Assembly: GCA_963795795.1 (NCBI GenBank)
Contig: CAWCJS010000027.1
Span: 1 to 64,000 of the forward strand
Source of the DNA: Palsa-504 sp963795795
GTDB lineage: Bacteria; Actinomycetota; Actinomycetes; Streptosporangiales; Streptosporangiaceae
Direction of reading: 5' to 3'
Length of the DNA: 64,000 nt
Shown here: piece by piece, positions 34,775 through 43,700 of the stretch
Layout of the letters: each line of letters begins with the position of its first letter
How positions within the stretch are numbered: position 1 is the stretch's first letter
The notes under the pieces: model-generated
The model's database searches: none
What the model saw: the letters and a program-made list of their open reading frames with translations, nothing else
Told to the model about the DNA's origin: nothing
Position numbers and translations under genes: made by a program

Positions 34775-36127
34775 ATGAACCCACTGTCGGGCGTAATCGG
34801 CGAAGCATGGCAGATGTACAAGGCCCAATGGAAGCATCTTCTTGCCATCGCATTCGTCATCTACCTGGGCGCCGCGATCATCTCCGCCATCCTCGGACTG
34901 CTGGGCAGACCCGGCCTCTACCTGGCCCTGCTGGTGAGCATCCTCGCGCTCTTCCTGCTGCAGGCGACCCTGGTCAAGGCGGTGCAGGACATCCGAGACG
35001 GCCGCGCGGACCTGTCGATCAGCGAGACCGTGAACCAGGCGACGCCGTTCCTCCCTCGTGTCATCGGGGCCGGGCTCCTGGCCGCCCTCGCGATCGGCAT
35101 CGGCTTTGCCCTGATCATCGTCCCCGGCCTGATCCTGATCACGTTCTGGGCGGTGTTCGTCCCGGTCATCGTGATCGAGGGCTCCGGTGCGCTGGCCTCC
35201 TTCGGGCGTAGCCGCGAACTGGTCCGCGGGCGCGCCTGGAACGTGTTCGGCACGCTGTTCCTGTTGTGGCTCATCCTGTTCGTCGTCGAAATCGTCCTCG
35301 GCATAGTCTTCGCGTTCGTGCCGTATTCGGTCCGCACCGGTCTGGCCTCGGTGATCTCGGGCACCCTCATCGCCCCGTTCATCGCGCTCGTCGTGACCCT
35401 GATGTACTACCGGCTCTCCAGCACCATGGCGCCCGCGGGCGGCGCCCCTTACGGCGGCTACCAGCAGCAGCAGCCGCAGGGCGGGGGCTTCGCCGGCTAC
35501 GGCCAGCAGCCCCCGGCCGGCGGTTACGGCCAGCAGCCCCAGGAGCAGGGTTACGGCGGCTACGGCCAGCAGCCTCAGGGCGGCTACGGCCAGCAGCCCC
35601 CGGCCGGCGGTTACGGCCAGCAGCCCCCGGCCGGCGGTTACGGCCAGCAGCCCGCGGCCAGCGGTTACGGCCAGCAGCCGCAGGACCAGGGTTACGGCGG
35701 CTACCAGCAGCCGCAGCCGCCTCAAGGCGGATACGGCAGCTACCAGCAGCCGCCCCAGGGCGGTGGTGGTTACGGGTCCCAGCCGGGCCAAGGTCCGCAG
35801 GACCCGGGTTACGGGAACTACCCGCCCACCCAGGCGGGCTACCAGCCGCCCGCGCCGGGCGCCGGCTGGGGTGGCGGGGACCAGCCCACCCAGATGGCCG
35901 GCGGCTACGGGTCCCAGCCGCCGCAGCCGGGCGGCGGGGGCTACCAGCAGCCGCCCCAGGGCAGCGGTTACGGCAGCTATGGCCAGCAGCCCCAGGACCA
36001 GGGCTCCCAGCAGCAGCCACCGGACCAGGAGCCTCCGCAGCAGGGCGGCGGGGGCTACGTGAGCCAGGAGCCGCCGACCAGGCAAGCTCCCCGGTACATT
36101 CCGCCCCAGGACGACGACAGTAGGTAA
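34775..36127 (+). CDS. Membrane protein with a long Gly/Tyr/Gln-rich low-complexity tail
   Basis: A 450-residue protein. Residues 1-215 hold about five or six membrane helices (LLAIAFVIYLGAAIISAILG, LALLVSILALFLL, AALAIGIGFALIIVPGLILI, LFLLWLILFVVEIVLGIVFA, LIAPFIALVVTLMYYRL). They resemble the glycerophosphodiester-phosphodiesterase membrane-domain-like family of small actinobacterial membrane proteins. Residues 220-450 are a low-complexity tail of GGYGQQPPA-type repeats with only Gly, Tyr, Gln, Pro and a few Ser/Asp, ending in charged residues. The DNA of the tail is repetitive (27-33 bp units at about 35460-35700). ATG 34775 follows a weak site. A 30-bp perfect palindrome 16 bp after the stop is a likely terminator. 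Function unknown. Confidence 0.8.
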   Translation: MNPLSGVIGEAWQMYKAQWKHLLAIAFVIYLGAAIISAILGLLGRPGLYLALLVSILALFLLQATLVKAVQDIRDGRADLSISETVNQATPFLPRVIGAGLLAALAIGIGFALIIVPGLILITFWAVFVPVIVIEGSGALASFGRSRELVRGRAWNVFGTLFLLWLILFVVEIVLGIVFAFVPYSVRTGLASVISGTLIAPFIALVVTLMYYRLSSTMAPAGGAPYGGYQQQQPQGGGFAGYGQQPPAGGYGQQPQEQGYGGYGQQPQGGYGQQPPAGGYGQQPPAGGYGQQPAASGYGQQPQDQGYGGYQQPQPPQGGYGSYQQPPQGGGGYGSQPGQGPQDPGYGNYPPTQAGYQPPAPGAGWGGGDQPTQMAGGYGSQPPQPGGGGYQQPPQGSGYGSYGQQPQDQGSQQQPPDQEPPQQGGGGYVSQEPPTRQAPRYIPPQDDDSR

Positions 36128-36143
36128 ACAGCACTAAAGCCGC

Positions 36144-36173
36144 ATGCCGCGCCGACCCGGGTCGGCGCGGCAT
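36144..36173. terminator. 30-bp perfect palindrome, likely terminator
   Basis: Positions 36144-36173 form a perfect inverted repeat with no loop mismatches (ATGCCGCGCCGACCC and its complement), 16 bp after the low-complexity membrane protein's stop and 18 bp before the methyltransferase GTG. There is no clear T-run after it, which is common for actinomycete hairpin terminators. It may also reduce read-through into the next gene. Confidence 0.7.
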
Positions 36174-36190
36174 TCCGGTAAAATCGCCAG

Positions 36191-37000
36191 GTGCCTGACC
36201 AAGGGGATCCCCCTACCCGATTCGACGCCTCGCGCCCGCACGTCGCGCGCGTGTACGACTACCTGCTGGGCGGCAAGGACAACTTCGCGGCCGACCGGGC
36301 GGTCGGCGATCAGATGATCGCGTCGCTGCCCGCCGTCCAGGTGGGGGTGCGGGCCCAGCGCGACGTGCTCGGCCGCGTGGTCCGCTACCTAGTCGGCGAG
36401 GCTGGCCTGCGCCAGCTCCTCGACATCGGCTCGGGCCTGCCGACCGCCGAGAACGTGCACGAGATCGCCCAGCACGTCGAGCCGTCGACCCGCGTCGTGT
36501 ACCTCGACCACGATCCGATCGTGCTGTCCCACGCCCAGGCGCTGCTCGCCGACGACAAGTCGACGTTCGTCGTCGAGGGTGACCTGCGCGACCCGGCGGG
36601 CATCCTGGCTAACCGCGACGTGTGCGAGCTCCTGGCCTGGGACCAGCCCATCGGCCTGCTGATGTGCGGCATCCTGCACTACGTCCTGGACGAGGAGAAC
36701 CCGGCCGATATCGTCGCGAAGCTGTACAGCGCGCTTCCGCACGGCAGCTACGTGTTCATCCACCACCTGCTGCGACTCGACGACCCGGCCTCCGCCACCC
36801 TGCAGGAGCAGATGCGCAAGGGCGTCGGGCGGGCGCAGTTCCGGACGATGGACGAGGTCAGCGTCCTGTTCGACGGGCTGGAGCTCGTCGAACCCGGGCT
36901 GGTCCTCGTCCCCGACTGGCGCCCTGATCCCGGCACCCCGGGCGTCGGCCACCACCCGGTCCTGCAGATGGCCTGCGCGGGGGTCGCACGCAAGCCGTAG
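36191..37000 (+). CDS. SAM-dependent methyltransferase of the DUF574/SAV2177 family
   Basis: A 269-residue protein with the diagnostic start PTRFDASRPHVARVYDYLLGGKDNFAADR. The SAM-binding segment is LLDIGSGLPTAENVHEIAQ, followed by VVYLDHDPIVLSHAQALL. These are hallmark sequences of a family that is greatly expanded in actinomycetes, with many copies per genome; substrates are mostly unknown. GTG 36191 is chosen because PDQGDPPTRFDASRP matches family N-termini. It stands alone, convergent with the NRAMP-like transporter gene. Confidence 0.88.
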   Translation: MPDQGDPPTRFDASRPHVARVYDYLLGGKDNFAADRAVGDQMIASLPAVQVGVRAQRDVLGRVVRYLVGEAGLRQLLDIGSGLPTAENVHEIAQHVEPSTRVVYLDHDPIVLSHAQALLADDKSTFVVEGDLRDPAGILANRDVCELLAWDQPIGLLMCGILHYVLDEENPADIVAKLYSALPHGSYVFIHHLLRLDDPASATLQEQMRKGVGRAQFRTMDEVSVLFDGLELVEPGLVLVPDWRPDPGTPGVGHHPVLQMACAGVARKP

Positions 37001-37058
37001 GTCATGCCACCGCCGTTCGGGCCAAAGACCAGCTTCAGCGGCGCGGACGGTCGCCTTT

Positions 37059-38690
37059 TTAGTGGGCCAGAGCCATCTGGAATAGCCTGACGACGACCAG
37101 TACCATCGCGATGGCCAGGTAGGACCGCAGGACGGTCAGGCCGACCTTGCGGCCCTTCGACATGACCGGCTTGGACAGCACCGCCAGCGCCGGCATCCGC
37201 CAGTTGTCCCGGCCGGCGCGGTCGATCGGGACGCCGCCCACCGACCGGCGCGCCCGGGTCAGCACCCAGGCGCCCAGCACCGCCGAGGCGGCCCCGCACA
37301 CGCAGATGATCTCGATGATCTGCCGCGCGGTGATGTTCGGGAACAGCACCGAGGCGGTCAGCACCACCGATAGCGCGACCAGGAGCGCGACCACGGTCGC
37401 GGCGAACATGGTCGTCTTGCGGCCGTTGACCCACGGGCCGAGCACCGCACGGTCGTTGCACAGCAGCAGCAGGTACACCGTGGCGCTGGGCAGCAGGACG
37501 CCAGCCAGGGCCTGAACGCCCTCGGTCAGCAGCCCGAGCGGGCTGCCGGGGATCAGCACGATGGCCGCGGCGCCGGCGATCAGCGCGGCGTAGATGGCGT
37601 AGAACCCCTTGGCCTGCCGGAACCCGCGATGCAGCGAGTGCTTGAGGCCGAGCACGTCGCCGATCGCGTAAGCGCTGGACAGCGAGACCGCGAACGCCCC
37701 GATGATGGAGGCGTCGAGCAGCGCGACCGCGAACACCACCCCGGCGGCACGACCCGCGTAGGCCGCGATGCCGTGGGCGAGCCCGGCGGAGTCGGTGAAG
37801 TTGCCCGCCCCCTTGGTCCCGGCGAACGCGGCGGAGGTCGCGCCGATTACGGCCGCGGCCCCGACCACCACGATCACGATGCCGATCCACAGGTCGGCCT
37901 TCTCGTAGCGCATGAAACGCGGCGTGATCCGCTTGTCGATCACGTAGGACTGCTGGAAGAACAACTGCCACGGCGCGACCGTGGTGCCGACGATCCCGAT
38001 GATCAGCAGCATGACCGTGGCCATCTGTCCCGAGCCGCCGGGCAGCCCGGGCACCACGAAGCCGCGCGCCACCTGCCCGACGTTCGGGTGGGTGAGCAGG
38101 GCCAGCGGGATCAGCAGCAGGGACCCGGCGCAGAACGTCATCGCGATCCGCTCGAACCGGCGGAAGCTGCCGGTGAACGCGGCCGCGATGATCACGGCGG
38201 CGGCGAGCACGACCGCGAGCAGCTTGGGTACGCCCAGGTAGCCTGCCGCGAGGGTGATCCCGATGAATTCGGTCACGATGGTCAGCGCGTTCAGGATGAA
38301 CAGGTCGATGACCGAGAACGCGCCCCAGAACTTGCCGAAGCGCTCCAGGATCAGCCGGGCGTGCCCCACGCCGGTGACGGCGCCGAGCCGGAGCACCATC
38401 TCCTGGTTCACGTACAGCACGGGGACCAGGAGCAGCAGGGTCCACAGCAGCCGGGTGCCGTAGTTCTGCCCCGCCTGCCCGTAGGTGGAGAACGCGCCCG
38501 CGTCGTTGTCCCCGCACATCACGATCAGCCCGGGGCCCACGATGGCCAGCAGCGTCTTGAGCTTGGCGGACAGGCCGACACGCGGAGCGAAGTCGTCGGC
38601 TGGGATCGTGCCCAGCGCACCGCGGATATCGCCGACGTGCGCGTCGTCGAGGACGGCAGTGCGGGGAGCGGTACGAGTGATGGTGGCCAT
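37059..38690 (-). CDS. NRAMP-related transporter with altered metal-site motifs
   Basis: A 543-residue protein with about 11-12 membrane helices and the NRAMP plan: LLAIVGPGLIVMCGDNDAGAFSTYGQAG (first helix), EMVLRLGAVTGVGHARLI, and VMLLIIGIVGTTVAPWQLFFQQ (sixth helix). The canonical DPGN of helix 1 reads DAGA here (Asp63 kept, Asn replaced). The canonical Met-Pro-His of helix 6 reads Ala239-Pro-Trp. The Met is what gives classic NRAMPs selectivity for Mn/Fe over Mg/Ca (family knowledge), so the ion may differ, and Mg-transporting NRAMP relatives are a possible model. ATG 38690 follows AAAGGGG. Its leader (38691 to about 39060) is unusually long and structured. Confidence 0.85.
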   Translation of the reverse strand: MATITRTAPRTAVLDDAHVGDIRGALGTIPADDFAPRVGLSAKLKTLLAIVGPGLIVMCGDNDAGAFSTYGQAGQNYGTRLLWTLLLLVPVLYVNQEMVLRLGAVTGVGHARLILERFGKFWGAFSVIDLFILNALTIVTEFIGITLAAGYLGVPKLLAVVLAAAVIIAAAFTGSFRRFERIAMTFCAGSLLLIPLALLTHPNVGQVARGFVVPGLPGGSGQMATVMLLIIGIVGTTVAPWQLFFQQSYVIDKRITPRFMRYEKADLWIGIVIVVVGAAAVIGATSAAFAGTKGAGNFTDSAGLAHGIAAYAGRAAGVVFAVALLDASIIGAFAVSLSSAYAIGDVLGLKHSLHRGFRQAKGFYAIYAALIAGAAAIVLIPGSPLGLLTEGVQALAGVLLPSATVYLLLLCNDRAVLGPWVNGRKTTMFAATVVALLVALSVVLTASVLFPNITARQIIEIICVCGAASAVLGAWVLTRARRSVGGVPIDRAGRDNWRMPALAVLSKPVMSKGRKVGLTVLRSYLAIAMVLVVVRLFQMALAH

Positions 38691-38856
38691 GGTGAACACC
38701 CCTTTCACGTCATCAAGTTCTGACGGGATCGGGGGCACACGCCTGCAGACCCTGGTGGCGGTGCTACCAGGCGGGCATCAGACATGACCTGCCGCACTCA
38801 AGCCTGGTGGCCGTGAGCTCGGTCAGGTCAGTTCAGCAAAACCCTGGGCTGCGCCT
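38691..38856 (-). promoter_or_regulatory. Structured leader of the NRAMP-like gene
   Basis: Read as RNA on the minus strand, this stretch can form a stem between CCACCAGGC and the near-complementary GCCTGGTAG. It can also form an alternative small hairpin CTGGT/ACCAG, followed by GCCTG/CAGGC close to the ribosome site AAAGGGG. Competing hairpins ahead of a metal-ion transporter gene suggest control by attenuation or a metal-sensing riboswitch. No known riboswitch consensus was recognised. Confidence 0.3.
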
Positions 38857-38943
38857 TCAGGAATAGGCACGTGGGCGTGCGCCCGGACAGAATTGGGAGA
38901 GCGGCGAGATGGGCCAACTTCGGCCCGGACTATCAGAGTCCAT
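38857..38943 (-). CDS. Possible 28-residue leader peptide
   Basis: A short frame starts at ATG 38943 with an excellent ribosome site (AGGGAGG eight bases upstream) and ends at TGA 38857-38859. The peptide starts MDSDSPGRSW, ends in CPGARPRAYS, and contains a single Cys. It lies between the transcription start region and the structured leader of the NRAMP-like gene. A translated upstream frame controlling that gene would fit, but no homologue is recognised and coding is unproven. No other gene was found from 38691 to 39139. Confidence 0.3.
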   Translation of the reverse strand: MDSDSPGRSWPISPLSQFCPGARPRAYS

Positions 38944-39139
38944 CGCGTGCCTCCCTTCTGTCGCGACGCACGGGGGCGCCAGGTCGCGCGTGCCGTTACG
39001 GCACTCTCCACGTGACACACGAGGTGAAACACGGGCCGGGCGCGGGATAATCCTGGCCGTACATGTTTCGTACGAGCTCCCCAAGAATGCCTGCCAGCGG
39101 ACTGGGGTGTCAACTTGGCGGCGTGTCGCCCGGTCGATT

Positions 39140-39682
39140 TCAGTTACTAACTCCCGGGAAGGGGTTGTAGTTCGGTGGTCCCCACAGGGACATCGTCACC
39201 GTCTGCGGACCTTCCACGTACTTGTGCCCGTTGTAGATGGGCGGGCGCTTCCCCGGGTAGAGCATGGTGACGTTCGTGTACCGCTGCGTCCCCGGCTGGC
39301 CGAGCAGCGCCGTGCTGCCCCAGAAGATGACGTCCACGGGGTAGGCGTGGAAGTGGCCTGCCGCGCAGTACGGGATGCAGTCGTTCTCCTCCTGCGTTCC
39401 GACGGCGCTGGCCAGGTTCGGCCCCCAGCTCGTCCACGACAGCTTGGTGAGGTAATCGTTCGCGTCCGCGCAGGCCAGGATGAAGCCCGAGGGGCGGACC
39501 TGCGCCTTGCCCAGGCAGTTGAGCACCACGATGCGTTCGGAGTAAGGCTGGCTCGCGCTGGTGACCGTCCGCGCCGACGCGTGCGCGGCGGAGGTTACCG
39601 CGCCGAGGCCCAGGCCGAGGGCCAGGCCCAGGGCCGGAACCGTGACGGCCCCAACGGCCAGTGAAAGACGTCCACGCTTCAT
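39140..39682 (-). CDS. Secreted protein of unknown function
   Basis: A 180-residue protein with a Sec signal peptide (KRGRLSLAVGAVTVPALGLALGLGLGAVTSAAHA, cleavage after AHA). The mature part has four Cys residues able to form two disulfides (VLNCLGKA, ILACADAND, NDCIPYCAAG). Conserved-looking segments are YLTKLSWTSWG, FHAYPVDVIFWG and LYPGKRPPIYNGHKYVEGP. This resembles a recurrent class of small secreted actinomycete proteins with no known role. ATG 39682 follows a GGGAGGG site. It is a single gene, on the same strand as, but about 450 bp upstream of, the NRAMP-like gene. Confidence 0.75.
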   Translation of the reverse strand: MKRGRLSLAVGAVTVPALGLALGLGLGAVTSAAHASARTVTSASQPYSERIVVLNCLGKAQVRPSGFILACADANDYLTKLSWTSWGPNLASAVGTQEENDCIPYCAAGHFHAYPVDVIFWGSTALLGQPGTQRYTNVTMLYPGKRPPIYNGHKYVEGPQTVTMSLWGPPNYNPFPGVSN

Positions 39683-39764
39683 GAGCCCTCCCGGTTACCT
39701 GCGGCGGTCGTTACCCGCTGTCATCCCCTTTAGACGCGGGACGCACGCACCAGGTTGCCAGCTG

Positions 39765-40307
39765 TCACGGGCTAACCGGAACCCCCAGGCCAGGCAGCAC
39801 CTGGGCCGAGGGCATCGCCGCCAGCAGCCGCCCGGGAAGCCTGAGCTTCGAGCCCCGGATACCCGACCCGATCACCGCCGACGGCAGCTTCGCCACCGCC
39901 TCGTCCACCAGCACCGGCCAGTCCGCCGGCAGCCCGACCGGCGTAATCCCCCCGTACTCCATCCCCGAAGCCGCCGTCACCGCCTCCACCGGCGCGAACG
40001 ACGCCTTCCTGGCGTCCAGGTGCCGACGCACCAGCCCGTTAACATCCGCCCGCGTCGTCGCGGCGACCATGCAAGCCGCGTACGTGCTCACCTCGCCGCG
40101 CCGCCCTAGGACCACCACGCAGTTAGCCGATTCCGTCAGCGAGACCCCGTACCTTTCACAGAACGCGGCCGTATCCGCGAGCGCCGGGTCAATCTCCGCC
40201 ACCTCGACCTCATCCGCCCCAGCCCAGCCGCGCAACGCAGCCGCGACGGGCTCCGCCAGCAAGTCAACCCGCGACAACGCAGGCTGAAACGACAGCACAG
40301 TACTCAT
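39765..40307 (-). CDS. YbaK/aminoacyl-tRNA deacylase-type editing protein
   Basis: A 180-residue protein with the YbaK/EbsC/ProX fold pattern. It has ESANCVVVLGRRGEVSTYAACMVAATTRADVNGLVRRHLDARK (the lysine-bearing segment), then EAVTAASGMEYGGITPVGLPADWPVLVDEAV, then VIGSGIRGSKLRLPG. The glycine motif GGITPVG and the GSGIRGSKL turn are typical of deacylases that hydrolyse mischarged tRNAs. The start is taken at ATG 40307 rather than 40319, since conserved sequence begins soon after. The leader side (40308-40702) carries the repeat cluster described separately. Confidence 0.85.
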   Translation of the reverse strand: MSTVLSFQPALSRVDLLAEPVAAALRGWAGADEVEVAEIDPALADTAAFCERYGVSLTESANCVVVLGRRGEVSTYAACMVAATTRADVNGLVRRHLDARKASFAPVEAVTAASGMEYGGITPVGLPADWPVLVDEAVAKLPSAVIGSGIRGSKLRLPGRLLAAMPSAQVLPGLGVPVSP

Positions 40308-40359
40308 CCCGCCATCCAACCACCCTCAGCGGAATCCCCGACGCCCCACCCGTCACGCC

Positions 40360-40660
40360 TCCCGTGACCACGAAGACTTGTTAGTCTCCCCAGACTAAAA
40401 ACCCTTCGCGATCATGAACCCGGCAGCGGAAGCCCCCCCGATCCTCGCCCCCGGCGTCCCACCCGTCACGCCTCCGGTTATCGCGAAGACTTCTGTCCCC
40501 ATTTCGGGGCTAAAAGTCTTCGCGATCATGAACCCGGCAGCGGAAGCCCCCCCCGATCCTCGCCCCCGACGTCCCACTCATCACACTCGTCACATCCGTC
40601 ACACCTCCGGTGAAGTCTGTCTTCCCAGCCGCCGCAGCGGAAGGCTCCGGAGCCGAAAAC
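40360..40660. repeat. Tandem intergenic repeat cluster with stem-loops (about 114-bp period)
   Basis: CTTCGCGATCATGAACCCGG, continuing as CAGCGGAAGCCCCCCC and about 35 more bases, occurs at 40404 and again at 40518, 114 bp apart. Partial flanking copies lie on both sides, marked by the CCGTCACGCCTCC motif. Two strong hairpins lie in it. TTAGTCT-CCCC-AGACTAA is at 40381-40398. A 13-bp perfect stem, ATCGCGAAGACTT (40480-40492) with AAGTCTTCGCGAT (40514-40526), encloses an inner CCCC/GGGG stem. The period equals 38 codons, and the minus strand stays open over two copies, but no ribosome site or protein family supports coding. It looks like a dispersed structured repeat element of this genome. 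Confidence 0.75.
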
Positions 40661-40702
40661 TGTTACGTAATGGGAGCCGATCCGGTTTACCCTTCCCCTG
40701 CC

Positions 40703-43700
40703 ATGGAGTCGCGATCCTTGATGTCTCCGCGTGTTGACCGCGCTCAGCGTGCTGAGCGTACGCGGGCGCGGCTCGTCGAGGCGCGGGCGGCCCGTCGGGC
40801 GGCGATGCCGCCGATCAAGTACCCGCCCGAGCTTCCCGTCAGCCAGCGCAGGGACGAGATCGCGGCGGCCATCCGCGACCACCAGGTGGTGATCATCGCG
40901 GGGGAGACCGGCTCGGGCAAGACGACCCAGATCCCCAAGATCTGCCTGGAGCTCGGCCGCGGCGTCACCGGGCAGATCGGGCACACCCAGCCCCGCCGGC
41001 TGGCCGCCAGGACGGTCGCCGAGCGGATCGCCGAGGAACTGGGCAGCCCGCTCGGCGAGACCGTCGGCTACAAGGTCCGGTTCACCGACCGGTCCGTCGA
41101 CGACACCCTGGTCAAGCTGATGACCGACGGCATCCTGCTGGCCGAGCTCGGGCGCGACAAGCGGCTCAGCCGCTACGACACGCTGATCATTGACGAGGCG
41201 CACGAGCGCAGCCTGAACATCGACTTCATCCTCGGCTATCTCAGGCAGCTGCTCCCTGCGCGCCCGGACCTCAAGGTGATCATCACGTCGGCCACCATCG
41301 ACCCGGAGCGCTTCGCAAAAGCCTTCGGCGACGCCCCGGTGGTCGAGGTCTCCGGGCGGACCTACCCCGTCGAGGTCCGCTACCGGCCGATCGAAACCCG
41401 CCAGACAGAAGAAGGCGACCAGGCCCAGGCCATCGGCGACGCGATCGACGAGCTGTCCAAGGCCGGGCCGGGCGACATTCTGGTGTTCCTGTCGGGCGAG
41501 CGCGAGATCCGCGACACCGCGGACGCGCTCGCCGGGCGCGACCGGCTCGAGGTGCTCCCGCTGTACTCCCGGCTGTCCACGGCCGACCAGCACAAGGTGT
41601 TCCAGCGGCGAGCGCCAGGCGCAGTCCTCCGCGTCGTGCTCGCCACCAACGTGGCCGAAACCTCGCTCACCGTCCCCGGCATCAAGTACGTCATCGACCC
41701 GGGCACCGCCCGCATCTCCAGGTACAGCCATCGCACCAAGGTGCAGCGGCTGCCGATCGAGCCGATCTCGCAAGCGTCTGCCAACCAGCGCAAGGGCCGC
41801 TGCGGCCGGACGGCGGACGGAATCTGCATCAGGCTCTACTCCGAGGCGGACTTCGAGAACCGCCCCGAGTTCACCGAGCCCGAGATCCTGCGCACCAACC
41901 TGGCCTCGGTCATCTTGCAGATGGCCGCGATCGGCCTGGGCGACGTGCCGGCGTTCCCCTTCATCGACCCGCCCGACGCCCGCAACATCGCCGACGGGCT
42001 GACCCTGCTGGCCGAGCTGAACGCGTTCTCCGACGGCCACATCACCGGGCTGGGCCGCAGGCTGGCCAGGCTGCCGGTGGACCCGCGGATCGGCCGGATG
42101 ATCCTCGAGGCCGACCGCAACGGATGCGTCCGCGAGGTCCTGGTCATCGCCTCGGCGCTGTCCATCATCGATCCGCGCGAGCGCCCCACCGAGGCGCAGC
42201 AGGCCGCGGACGACAAGCACCGCAGGTTCGCCGACCCCGACTCGGACTTCACCGCCTTCCTGAACCTGTGGGAATACCTGGCCGAGCGGCAGCGCGAGTT
42301 GTCCTCCTCGGCGTTCCGCCGCCTGTGCCGGGCCGACTACCTCAATTACCTGCGGGTCCGTGAATGGCAGGACCTGCACGGGCAATTGCAAAGGCTGGCT
42401 GGCGACCTCGGTGTGAACGTCAATTCCTCTTCATCCGAACGACCCGTGGTGCACCTCTCGCTCCTGGCCGGGCTCCTCTCGCAGATCGGCATGAAGACGG
42501 AGCCTGCCCGTCCCGCGGCGGCAGCGCGAGGGGACGCCGGCCCCGGTGCGGGCGCGGCCAGGCGCAGGCCCCGGGCCGAGTACCTCGGCGCCCGTAACGC
42601 CAGGTTCGCGATCTTTCCCGGGTCGAGCCTGGCCAGGGAGGCGCCGGACTGGATCGTGGCCGCCGAGCTGGTGGAGACGTCCAGGCTCTGGGCGCGGACG
42701 GCGGCGCGCATCGAGCCGGAATGGGTGGAGCCGCTGGCCGCACACCTGGTCAAGCGCAGCTACAGCGAGCCGCACTGGGAGCGCAAGCGCGGCTCGGCCG
42801 TCGCGCTGGAGAAGGTCACCCTGTACGGCGTTCCGCTGGTGACGGACCGCCCGGTCGCCTACGGGCGCATCGACCCGCCCGCGGCACGCGAGCTGTTCAT
42901 CAGGCACGCTCTGGTCGAGGGGGACTGGCAGACCAATCACCGGTTCTTCGCCGAGAACCGGCGGCTGCTGGCCGAGGCCGAGGAGCTCGAGCACCGCGTC
43001 CGCCGCCGAGGCCTGGTGGTCGGCGAGGACGAGCTGTTCGCGTTCTACGACGCGCGGATCCCGGCCGACGTGGTCTCCGCCGCGCACTTCGACACCTGGT
43101 GGAAGCAGGCCCGCCGGGCCGATCCCGGCCTGCTCACGCCTCTGCCCGCGGACCTGCTCAGCGACGACGCAGCGCAGGTCAGCACGGACTCCTACCCGGA
43201 CATCTGGACGTCGGAGTCCTCGGCGCTGAAGGCGCTGCCCCTGTCGTACGCGTTCGAGCCAGGCTCGCAGGCCGACGGCGTGACCGTGGACGTCCCGCTG
43301 AGCCGGCTCAACCAGCTGGATCCCGCCGAATTCTCCTGGCAGGTGCCCGGGCTGCGGCAGGAGCTGATCACCGAGATGATCAGGTCGCTGCCCAAGTCGC
43401 TGCGGCGCGACCTGGTGCCCGCACCCGACGTGGCCCGCGAGGTCCTGGCCCGCCTGGGGGAGCCGTCCGGTGACCTGCGCGACGCGGTCGCGCGCGAGCT
43501 GCGGTCGCTGCGCGGCGTCACCGTCCCGCGCGACGCCTGGGACCTGGCCAAGCTGCCGGCGCACCTGCGGATCACCGTCCGGGTCACCGAAGGCGACCGC
43601 GTTCTGGCCGAGGGCAAGGACGTCGCCGAACTCCAGCGCGAGCTCCGGCCGCGGCTGCGGGCGGTGCTGTCCAAGGCGGCGGCCGGGATCACCCGTACGG

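Noticed and set aside
35460..35700. CRISPR-like or satellite array in the Gly/Tyr/Gln-coding region
   Set aside because: The repeats keep the reading frame and encode a low-complexity tail, with no spacer structure.
40395..40577. A 60-codon minus-strand frame in the repeat cluster
   Set aside because: It stays open only because the 114-bp repeat is a multiple of three. It has no ribosome site and no recognised family, and the DNA is explained by the repeat.
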